From assembly GCA_041659525.1 (NCBI GenBank), contig JBAZYC010000001.1, forward strand, positions 620,001 through 684,000: a DNA stretch of 64,000 nt. Reading direction: 5' to 3'. This stretch comes from JAAZKV01 sp041659525. Lineage in GTDB: Archaea; Iainarchaeota; Iainarchaeia; Iainarchaeales; JAAZKV01. The first letter of the stretch is position 1, and each line of letters opens with the position of its first letter. The position numbers and the translations under genes are program-made. Shown here piece by piece: positions 57,407 through 64,000 of this stretch. A model generated the notes under the pieces. It made no database searches. It saw only the letters and a list, made by a program, of their open reading frames with translations, and was not told the origin of the DNA.

Positions 57407-58882
57407 ATGGAGAACGATTTAGTTAAGGCAAAAAAAGATAATTTGCGTAAACTCAGAGATAAAGGAGTTAATCCTTATCCTTACAAGTTTGAAATTACTG
57501 CTAAATCGACCGAGCTTGTAGAAAAATTTGTTTCTCTAAAGAACGAAGAAAAAGGACCCCAGTTTAGTATTGCTGGCAGAGTAATGGCGAAGAGAAGTTT
57601 TGGAGCAATTGCTTTTTTTAAAGTTGCTGATGATTTTGGAACTATTCAATTTTTTATGAGAAAAGGAGAGACTCCTCAAGAAGTATTTGATTTAATGGAG
57701 TTCGTTGATTTAGGGGATATAGTTGGCGGAAAAGGTAGTGTGTATAGAACTCAAAGAGGAGAGTTATCTATTTTAGTTGATTCGTTAGAAATGCTTTGTA
57801 AATCAGTTTTGCCTTTGCCAGAAAAATTCCACGGACTACAAGATATTGAAATTAGACAAAGACAAAGATACCTTGATTTGATAATGAATCCTGAAGTGAA
57901 AGAAACTTTCATTAAGAGATCAAAAATTATTTCTGCTTGGAGAGAATTTTTAGATAGCAAAGGATTTTTGGAAGTAGAAATACCTACTCTTCAACAAAAT
58001 TATGGTGGAGCAAGTGCAAGACCTTACACCACTGTTTCTAATGCTTGGAAATCAACTTTTTATTTAAGTATTTCTCCTGAACTTTATTTGAAAAGACTTT
58101 TAGTAGGCGGAATTCAAAAAGTTTATACTGTTGGAAAGAATTTTAGAAACGAAGATGTGGATAAAACTCATAACCCTGAATTCACTATGTCTGAATTTTA
58201 TTGGGCTTACTCTGACTTGAATGATATGATGACTCTTACTGAAGAGTTAGTTGAGTTCGTTGCAAAAAAAGTTAATGGTTCTACTAAAGTTGTTTACGAA
58301 GGAAAAGAAATTGATCTTAAAGCTCCTTGGAAAAGAATTCAAATGCTTCCGGCTTTAAGCGAAAAAATTGGGATGAATGTTAATTCTCTTTCGTTAGAAG
58401 ATTTGCTTGAAATTGCTAAAAAAGAAAAAGTAGAAATTGCAGAGGACTCAAAGAAATGGGGTCTTGTTGTTGCTGAATTATTTGATCACTTCTGGGAAGC
58501 AGAATTAATCCAACCAACTTGGGTAACTGAATATCCTAAAGAAACTACTCCTCTTTGCAAGCCTTCAAGAATTGATTCTGAAAAATTAATTGAAAGAACC
58601 GAGTGCTATGTTAACGGGGGAGAACTTTGTAATGGTTACTCTGAATTAAATGACCCGATTTTGCAAAGACAATTCTTTGAAGAACAAAAAGACCAGGGAA
58701 GAGCTAAAGGAGAGAATCATCCTCTTGATGATGATTTCCTAGAAGCAATTGGATACGGAATGCCTCCCGCTGGCGGATTAGGATTAGGAATAGATCGATT
58801 AGTAATGCTACTAACAAATTCTTCTACAATTAGGGATGTAATTTTCTTCCCACAAATGCGACCTGAAAAGAAAACTGAATAG
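57407..58882 (+). CDS. lysS: Lysyl-tRNA synthetase, class II
   Basis: 491 residues from ATG 57407; an ATG at 57383 adds eight residues. I prefer the shorter form because a TTTAAAA box at 57363-57369 would place transcription start near 57392. N-terminal OB anticodon domain (SIAGRVMAKRSFGAIAFFK), then class II motifs: RQRYLDLIMNPEV, FRNEDVDKTHNPEFTMSEFYW (motif 2) and GGLGLGIDRLVMLLTNS (motif 3). This is the class II enzyme rather than the class I form found in many archaea. Confidence 0.95.
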   Translation: MENDLVKAKKDNLRKLRDKGVNPYPYKFEITAKSTELVEKFVSLKNEEKGPQFSIAGRVMAKRSFGAIAFFKVADDFGTIQFFMRKGETPQEVFDLMEFVDLGDIVGGKGSVYRTQRGELSILVDSLEMLCKSVLPLPEKFHGLQDIEIRQRQRYLDLIMNPEVKETFIKRSKIISAWREFLDSKGFLEVEIPTLQQNYGGASARPYTTVSNAWKSTFYLSISPELYLKRLLVGGIQKVYTVGKNFRNEDVDKTHNPEFTMSEFYWAYSDLNDMMTLTEELVEFVAKKVNGSTKVVYEGKEIDLKAPWKRIQMLPALSEKIGMNVNSLSLEDLLEIAKKEKVEIAEDSKKWGLVVAELFDHFWEAELIQPTWVTEYPKETTPLCKPSRIDSEKLIERTECYVNGGELCNGYSELNDPILQRQFFEEQKDQGRAKGENHPLDDDFLEAIGYGMPPAGGLGLGIDRLVMLLTNSSTIRDVIFFPQMRPEKKTE

Positions 58883-58965
58883 CTGCTGTAAAATGTTATT
58901 TATTTAGTTAATACTTTTTCTAAAAACTATTTTTTTGTAAGTCAATTGACGAAAACAGCGTTTTG

Positions 58966-58974
58966 TTTTAAATA
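58966..58974 (+). promoter_or_regulatory. TATA box of the TumE-like gene
   Basis: TTTTAAATA lies 24-32 bases before ATG 58998, the spacing of a leaderless transcript. Confidence 0.5.
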
Positions 58975-58997
58975 CTCTAATTAGTTAATCAATTTTT

Positions 58998-59315
58998 ATG
59001 ATTTCTAAAGAAAGTTTTGAAGAATATTTTTTTTATCCAACTGATTTTTGCATAGTTAATTTTTCTTTTGATTCAGATTTTGGGACTGTGTTTGATTTTG
59101 CAATAATTTATTTGCATAAAGAAGAAAACAATTTGCTTGAAATTGTTCGTTTTGATTGTAGTAATAAAGAATCTTTTCACATGCACCAGTTTTATTTTTC
59201 AAGTAAAGAAGAAAAAAGATTTATTCAAAAAGAATTGTCTTTTGAAACAATTGAGTGGTGTTTAGGGGAATTAAGAGAAAAGTGGTTTAAATATAAACTT
59301 GCATTTGATAGATAA
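58998..59315 (+). CDS. TumE/DUF7718-like small protein, candidate toxin
   Basis: 105 residues. The strand pattern with LLEIVRFDCSN, then FHMHQFYF, and a following helix (FETIEWCLGELREKWFKYK) resembles the TumE/DUF6516 and DUF7718 families, where RxD and HxH residues are conserved and the gene is paired with a HTH antitoxin. The HTH gene follows after 29 bases. Leaderless promoter of its own. Toxicity is inferred only from context and pattern. Confidence 0.6.
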   Translation: MISKESFEEYFFYPTDFCIVNFSFDSDFGTVFDFAIIYLHKEENNLLEIVRFDCSNKESFHMHQFYFSSKEEKRFIQKELSFETIEWCLGELREKWFKYKLAFDR

Positions 59316-59344
59316 AATTAAATATAACATTGGTGGTTATATAT

Positions 59345-59701
59345 ATGGTATTTATGAAAAAAATAATAATCAAAATTGGAGGAAATATGGTTGAAGATAT
59401 GCGTAATGCTTGGCATAATCCTGATGTTTTGAGAAATGGGACTCACACAATTTATGTTAAGAATGCTGAGCAAGCAAGGAATTTACTTTCTCCTGAACGA
59501 ATTAATTTACTAAAGCAGTCTATTGAATACTCTCCTCGTGCCTGTGTCTCTGATTTAGTTGAGAAATCTGGTCGTAAGCAATCTGCTATTAGTAGGGACA
59601 TTTCTGGTCTTGAAGCAATGGGTGCAATAAAAAAGCACAAGAAAGGTAGAACTGTTTTCATTGAACCAAAAATCAACTCTATTGAAATAAAGTTTGGCTA
59701 A
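59345..59701 (+). CDS. MarR/ArsR-like HTH protein, candidate antitoxin
   Basis: 118 residues from ATG 59345 (another ATG at 59354). C-terminal winged helix: LLSPERINLLKQSIEYSPRACVSDLVEKSGR, KQSAISRDISGLEAMGAIKK (recognition helix) and KKGRTVFIEP (wing). This is the pattern of HVO_A0114-type regulators that accompany TumE-like toxins. An AT-rich box near 59319-59328 could give a second, leaderless transcript. After its stop TAACTC/GAGTTA forms a small hairpin (59699-59714). Confidence 0.72.
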   Translation: MVFMKKIIIKIGGNMVEDMRNAWHNPDVLRNGTHTIYVKNAEQARNLLSPERINLLKQSIEYSPRACVSDLVEKSGRKQSAISRDISGLEAMGAIKKHKKGRTVFIEPKINSIEIKFG

Positions 59702-59730
59702 CTCACAAGAGTTAATACCCTCTAGTCAGC

Positions 59731-59739
59731 TTTAAATAC
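59731..59739 (+). promoter_or_regulatory. TATA box of the KaiC-like gene
   Basis: TTTAAATAC lies 30-38 bases before ATG 59769, giving a leader of a few bases. Confidence 0.5.
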
Positions 59740-59768
59740 AAGGTTTGTATTCTATAATGTAGATTTGC

Positions 59769-60521
59769 ATGGCTATTGAAGAAATTATTCGAACAAAGAC
59801 AGGTATTCAGGGCCTTGATAAAGCTCTAAATGGTGGTTTTCCTCAAGGAAACGCTGTACTAATTTCTGGTGGAGCAGGAACAGGTAAATCTACTTTTTGC
59901 TTACAATACTTAATTAACGGAGCTGCTCTTTTTGGAGAAAAAGGACTCTATGTTTCTACTGAACAAAACGTTTCGGAATTGTATAAACAAGCTGGTGGAT
60001 TCAATTGGAGACTAGCGGAACTAGAGCAAAGAAATTTAGTTAAAATAGTTTACTTTGATATTACTGGTGGGGATAGTTTCCTTGAAAGACTAAATACTTT
60101 AGTTCAAGAATTCAAACCAAAGAGACTAATCATTGATTCTTTAACTACACTCACAGATTCTTTAATGGTATCAGGAATCTCAGACGACAAAGGCTTCTCA
60201 ATGGTACAAATCGCAGAAACCGTAAACCCAATCCCAAGAACAGAACAAATAATCAGCAAAAGCATTTTGTATAAATTATTTAAAGAAATAAAGAAATTTG
60301 GGTTAACGACTTTATTAACTAGTGAATTGCCTGAAGACCAAAAACAATTAAGTGCTGACGGGGTTTCTGAATTCATTGCAGACGGTGTAATAATTTTAAA
60401 TGCAGTTCCTGTTGGGGATACTTTAAATAGATCCATTTTTGTAAGAAAGATGAGATATAGTCACATTGATGCTGGTATTAAATCTTATGATATTGGGGAG
60501 TCAGGAATATCAATCGAGTAG
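59769..60521 (+). CDS. KaiC-like RecA-superfamily ATPase, single domain
   Basis: 250 residues. TGIQGLDKALNGGFPQGN (KaiC/RadA-type entry), Walker A GGAGTGKST at about 34-42, LYVSTEQNVSELYKQAGGF, Walker B RLIIDSLTTL, and ELPEDQKQLSADGVSEFIADGVIIL near the end. Archaea have many such proteins, often linked to signalling. The V4R gene begins seven bases downstream, so they form an operon in which the ATPase may respond to ligand bound by V4R. Confidence 0.88.
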   Translation: MAIEEIIRTKTGIQGLDKALNGGFPQGNAVLISGGAGTGKSTFCLQYLINGAALFGEKGLYVSTEQNVSELYKQAGGFNWRLAELEQRNLVKIVYFDITGGDSFLERLNTLVQEFKPKRLIIDSLTTLTDSLMVSGISDDKGFSMVQIAETVNPIPRTEQIISKSILYKLFKEIKKFGLTTLLTSELPEDQKQLSADGVSEFIADGVIILNAVPVGDTLNRSIFVRKMRYSHIDAGIKSYDIGESGISIE

Positions 60522-60527
60522 ATTTAA

Positions 60528-61664
60528 ATGTCATCTCCAACAAACACATTAACTTCTATTTTCATAAAAAATTTTATAATCCCTCGTGCACAGGTTCTTG
60601 ATCAACCAGGATTTGTCTTGTTTAAAATGGGGGGTAAATCCAAAATTTATTCTAGACAAGTCATATTTCCTGAGAGTTTTTTGGTTGATTTAGAATTAGA
60701 ATTAACAAAAAAATTTGGAGATTCTGCAAAAAAAGCTTTGTATGTTGCAGGTAAAAAATTTGGGGTTGTATTTGCGACTATGGGTAATTTTTTTACTATT
60801 TCAGGGTATTCTGAAAAGCAAAAATTTGTCGAGTATATTAAATTGTTAAATAATTTTATTGAAGGGACTTATGCTCAAAAAATGTATTTTGAAGCAGATA
60901 TTGAAATCCCTAAATTTAATTTTCATTTAGATCGGTTTGTAGGCTGTAATAAATCTGGATTGGGTTTCTTTTTGCCGACGGGAGCAGCGGCAGGTCTTTT
61001 ATGTTATTTATTAGAACGAGATGATATTGAAGGAATTCATGAAAAATGTCAAGGTGTTGGGGAAAAAGAATGTTTAGTGACTTATGCCCCTGGAAAATTT
61101 TTTAAAGACAATAACATACAGTTTATTGATTCAAATGGTTATGAAAAGGTTAATATAAGTCCTGAATATTCAAATTGGAATAAAGTTCAACCAACAAAAT
61201 ATTCTAAAGATAGTTTTCAAAAACTTTTAAACTCTAAATTTTTTTCTTATAATCAAGGGGTAATTCAAAAAGATTCTCAACGTTATTTTATTTTTGAGAC
61301 CAGTGGAATTTATATTTTAGAAACTGACCTAAAACTTAATCCTGGTTTTTTAGAGGTATTATTAGAAGTTAGTATAAAACAAGGTGTAAATTTGTGGGAG
61401 GTGGGCGCAAAGAACACCCAAGGATTAGCTGATTTTTTGACCGCATTTGGTTGGGGTGATGTTTTAATTATGAAAAAAGCCGGAAAGTATTTGGTTAACA
61501 TAGATTATTATCCTTGGACCCCACTTGTTGACAAATCTAATTTTACAATCATTCAAGGTATTTTGCAAGGAGCCCTTTCTAAGATTGATAATAGAATAGT
61601 AATTTTTTCAAATAAAAAAACAAATTTTAATACTGGGGCTTTGTCTATTTCTTTTTTTGAGTAG
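60528..61664 (+). CDS. Two-part V4R-like ligand-binding protein
   Basis: 378 residues in two similar halves. First half: AKKALYVAGKKFGVVFATMGN, then SGLGFFLPTGAAAGLLCYLLER and HEKCQGVGEKECLVTYAPG, a V4R domain with its cysteine pair. Second half: LADFLTAFGWGDVLIMKKAG and TIIQGILQGALSKIDNRIVIF, which align with the V4R protein at 51404 (FFTASGWGHIQ, LRGVLAGVFSKIF) but lack the cysteines. Coupled to the KaiC-like gene. Its end is four bases from the end of the convergent UbiA fusion gene. Confidence 0.75.
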   Translation: MSSPTNTLTSIFIKNFIIPRAQVLDQPGFVLFKMGGKSKIYSRQVIFPESFLVDLELELTKKFGDSAKKALYVAGKKFGVVFATMGNFFTISGYSEKQKFVEYIKLLNNFIEGTYAQKMYFEADIEIPKFNFHLDRFVGCNKSGLGFFLPTGAAAGLLCYLLERDDIEGIHEKCQGVGEKECLVTYAPGKFFKDNNIQFIDSNGYEKVNISPEYSNWNKVQPTKYSKDSFQKLLNSKFFSYNQGVIQKDSQRYFIFETSGIYILETDLKLNPGFLEVLLEVSIKQGVNLWEVGAKNTQGLADFLTAFGWGDVLIMKKAGKYLVNIDYYPWTPLVDKSNFTIIQGILQGALSKIDNRIVIFSNKKTNFNTGALSISFFE

Positions 61665-61667
61665 GGT

Positions 61668-63572
61668 TTATTTTTTCAGAGTTACTATTAACCCGCCAAA
61701 TGAAACCTTTATGGATGGAAATATCTCTTTTAAATCTGATAAGTATTCTTCGAGCAAAGGGAATTCTTGTTGAGTTGGAACATTGTGCATTACCCACATA
61801 GGGGCTCTATCATATTTTGATTTACTTACTAGTTGATAAATAACACAAGTCCCGTTTTTTTCAAGAGCATTGTATAGGTTTTTATAAAATTTTTTTCTTT
61901 TATTTTTTGGGATGTGATTCAAAACAAAAGACAAAAATATTGTATTATATTTTTCTTTTAGAGGTTTCTCTAATATATTTTGCACAAATAAATTAATTCT
62001 TTTTAAATTTTGTTTTTTCAAACCTTCTTTTTCTTGAGTTATTAAATATTTTATTTTATTTTTTGCTATGGAAATTGATTTTGAACTTGGGTCAGTTCCT
62101 GATAAATAAACTGGTTGTTTTATTTCATCAAGTACACTTAATAAAGAAGCTCCAGTACCACAACCAAGATCCAATACTTTGTCGTGTGCTTTTAATTTAT
62201 TAGTAAATGATTTAATTGCTATTTTTCTAAATGAGTAAGGTGATTCAGTCATAAGTTTATCCCATAATATTGCGCTATTTGATTCATCAAAACTTGAATC
62301 AAAAGATGTTTTTCCTGAAACTAAAGTGTTTTTTGCTTTAGGCACCATTGAAAAGGTCCATTTGTACGAAGCTGGGTAGTGGTCTTCCATATATTTTAGT
62401 TCTTCTTTAGTTAATTTTGGCGGGGGTTTAGCTAGGTAATATTTATCGTTAGTATGTGCTATTGCTTTTTGACCAGTTAATAAGTCGAGTAAATATTCTA
62501 GCAGATACTCATTTTTAATGTTTAATTCTGTTGACAATTCTTTCATTGTAATTCCTTTTTTTAGGTGTTGGTGGGTATTTAGTTCTTCGAGAGTTTCCCA
62601 AGCATATTGAGTATATCCCTTTTTTGCGATTTGAAGCGCTTTGAGATCTTTCCTAAACCTTGAATCAGTAATCATTTTTAAAATAAGAGTTACCATGTCT
62701 TTAGCAATTGTGTAATTTATGTTATTAACTTCAGACTTTTTATTTTTTGAAATATCACGCGGGGTATATTCATAGCTATTACTGAATAAAATTACCATAA
62801 ATGCAAGATTGCTAATGATTGTATTGCCAAACAAAGATTCACTAATAAAATTAATAAAAAATAATCCTGTTGCTTGTACATAAATTTTGTGTAATAAGTA
62901 ACTATCTTTGAGTATAATAATTAATACAATGACTAAAATTAAGGGAAAAGCCAAGGCTGGATTAACCATAAAAAATATTGGTAGTAATAGTGCAATCGAT
63001 AAAAGTCTAGATAAGGGCTCGCCAACAAAATTAGGGAATGTGTATTTGTCTTTAGTAATATCTCTTATATCTCCTATTAAATTTCTTGAATCAGTTACCA
63101 AAAATATTATTATAAAAAGATCCCAATATTTAAAAAAAATAGTCTCTAATGGGAGATAAAAACTTAATATTGTTACCAATATTGAAATTTCTAAAAAACC
63201 CCTAAATACAAAACTTATTGGTGCAAAAATCCAGTTTTTGTTTTTTAAAGAGTAAAAGACAAAAGTTATTAGTGCAAAAATTAAGGTAAAGAAGGAATTA
63301 AAATTTAAACAAGTGCAAATTATTATTAATAATAGTCCCATTAGTAAAGGTATTTTTTTATTAATTTTTTCGCGATTATCTGTTTCTTCATGCATAACTT
63401 CTTTGCTTAGGATAATCGTGGTCCAAAAAAGTATTCCCACTAAAATATCTCTTAAAGTTAACCAATTGAATGAATGTCCTACTATTAAGGTTGGTAGCAA
63501 ACAAAGTATTGCAATGTTTATAGTTGTGTAAGGTCTTACTAGTAAAATATATTTTTTTAGGGCTTCAAACAT
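61668..63572 (-). CDS. UbiA prenyltransferase fused to a winged-helix O-methyltransferase
   Basis: 634 residues. Residues 1-275 form a multi-pass UbiA-type domain. The second Asp motif is intact (GDIRDITKD), but the first is changed: where NDxxDxxxD is expected there is KEVMHEETD. Residues about 285-385 hold a winged helix (MKELSTELNIKNEYLLEYLLDLLTGQKAIAH region), and from about 455 a SAM methyltransferase with VLDLGCGTGASLLSVLD, SGTDPSS and FLSFVLNHIPKNKR. The wHTH plus methyltransferase part is the build of small-molecule O-methyltransferases. Divergent from the FAD gene, 37 bases apart. I know no named example of this fusion. Confidence 0.8.
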   Translation of the reverse strand: MFEALKKYILLVRPYTTINIAILCLLPTLIVGHSFNWLTLRDILVGILFWTTIILSKEVMHEETDNREKINKKIPLLMGLLLIIICTCLNFNSFFTLIFALITFVFYSLKNKNWIFAPISFVFRGFLEISILVTILSFYLPLETIFFKYWDLFIIIFLVTDSRNLIGDIRDITKDKYTFPNFVGEPLSRLLSIALLLPIFFMVNPALAFPLILVIVLIIILKDSYLLHKIYVQATGLFFINFISESLFGNTIISNLAFMVILFSNSYEYTPRDISKNKKSEVNNINYTIAKDMVTLILKMITDSRFRKDLKALQIAKKGYTQYAWETLEELNTHQHLKKGITMKELSTELNIKNEYLLEYLLDLLTGQKAIAHTNDKYYLAKPPPKLTKEELKYMEDHYPASYKWTFSMVPKAKNTLVSGKTSFDSSFDESNSAILWDKLMTESPYSFRKIAIKSFTNKLKAHDKVLDLGCGTGASLLSVLDEIKQPVYLSGTDPSSKSISIAKNKIKYLITQEKEGLKKQNLKRINLFVQNILEKPLKEKYNTIFLSFVLNHIPKNKRKKFYKNLYNALEKNGTCVIYQLVSKSKYDRAPMWVMHNVPTQQEFPLLEEYLSDLKEIFPSIKVSFGGLIVTLKK

Positions 63573-63609
63573 TACTATTAAATATGCTTAAGAGTATAAA
63601 AGTTTTAAC

Positions 63610-64000
63610 ATGGCTGAAATAACCGTAATTGGGGCTGGTTTAGCAGGTATTTCTTCTGCTATAAAGCTTGCGAAAAACGGGTATAAAACGACGGTTTATG
63701 AGCAAAATAAATCTATTGGGTTGGGAGGGAACAATTTTCAAGCAGTTAGAAATTATGATTTACCTGAGGATTTTTTAATTTATATGCAAAATCAAGGGGT
63801 TAATTTAACCTCATTCAATCCAATTACTAAAATTATCAAATATGCGCCATCTGGAAAAAACATGGTTGTTCAATCTGAAAAAAATCCTTTATTTTATGTG
63901 TTCAAGAGGGGCTCTGCTCCCAACTCACTTGATGCACAATTATATAAAGAAGCTTTAAAATTAGGCGTTAATTTTTCTTTTAATCAAAAAAAAACTCTTT
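63610..64000 (+). CDS. FAD-dependent oxidoreductase, geranylgeranyl-reductase-like, 3' end outside window
   Basis: I translated 130 codons from ATG 63610 to the window edge. The start MAEITVIGAGLAGISSAIKL is the dinucleotide-binding motif GxGxxG, with the FAD-ribose Glu in TTVYEQNKSIG. Later KRGSAPNSLDAQLYKEALKLG resembles the GGR-family segment in which the substrate-side loop precedes the AAxxxG helix. GGR-family enzymes reduce isoprenoid double bonds of lipids, quinones or chlorophyll side chains. Divergent from the UbiA fusion with overlapping promoter region. The exact subfamily needs the missing C-terminus. Confidence 0.72.
   Translation, partial: MAEITVIGAGLAGISSAIKLAKNGYKTTVYEQNKSIGLGGNNFQAVRNYDLPEDFLIYMQNQGVNLTSFNPITKIIKYAPSGKNMVVQSEKNPLFYVFKRGSAPNSLDAQLYKEALKLGVNFSFNQKKTL

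Overview
The window is AT-rich archaeal chromosome. Support comes from archaeal/eukaryal-type information machinery throughout: aRF1, aIF1A, aIF2-beta, aIF5A, ribosomal proteins L10e, L15e and L37Ae, DNA topoisomerase VI, MCM, RNase P proteins, the exosome, a 20S proteasome alpha subunit, SBDS, Pcc1, prefoldin, Rio1 and diphthamide synthesis. Shine-Dalgarno sites are mostly GGTGA; other genes have a TTTAAA/TTTATA box about 25 bases before the ATG and look leaderless. Compact spacing, many one-gene metabolic fragments and several small unknown genes suggest a reduced-genome (DPANN-like) lineage, but this is inference and the phylum cannot be fixed from sequence reading alone.

Layout. 1-9.1 kb (mostly minus): truD (cut by the window edge), aRF1, a UMP kinase with a Ser-rich tail, a DNA glycosylase/deoxyribosyltransferase pair, dph2, PEP synthase, L10e. 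9.2-15.2 kb: DMT transporter, tRNA-Cys, DUF1846, a copper module (CopA, an HMA membrane protein) and a divergent membrane-anchored regulator. 15.3-30.9 kb: a THUMP protein with a decayed PP-loop, Mre11-like nuclease, topoisomerase VI, Pno1-like KH protein, Rio1, aIF1A, aIF2-beta, a presenilin-like protease, MCM, HIT, a stand-alone ThiI PP-loop protein, aIF5A, AlkD. 31-36.6 kb: PurM, NYN protein, then a roadblock/MinD/LSm module and a long coiled-coil protein. 37.8-45.4 kb: the classical archaeal exosome-proteasome superoperon from L15e to prefoldin beta, closed by a strong terminator. 45.4-57 kb: glycosyltransferase, DHH, PHP, SerRS, wHTH/V4R pair, two tandem paralogs of unknown function, and a tryptophan group (tRNA-Trp, TrpB2, TrpRS). 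57.4-64 kb: LysRS, a TumE-like toxin/HTH pair, then KaiC-like ATPase, a two-part V4R protein, a UbiA-wHTH-methyltransferase fusion and the start of a geranylgeranyl-reductase-like FAD enzyme.

What stands out. (1) The right-hand end combines a KaiC ATPase, a V4R ligand-binding protein, a fused prenyltransferase/O-methyltransferase and an FAD reductase, which together look like an uncharacterised prenylated small-molecule system with its own sensor. (2) ThiI appears divided between two loci. (3) Many genes end with the stop codon in the loop or apex of a hairpin, and in one case two convergent genes share one palindrome holding both stops. (4) Several intergenic regions hold clusters of palindromes; one array has a 24-base period with compensatory changes that keep pairing. 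(5) A long 15-bp bulged stem upstream of lysS looks like an undescribed structured RNA.
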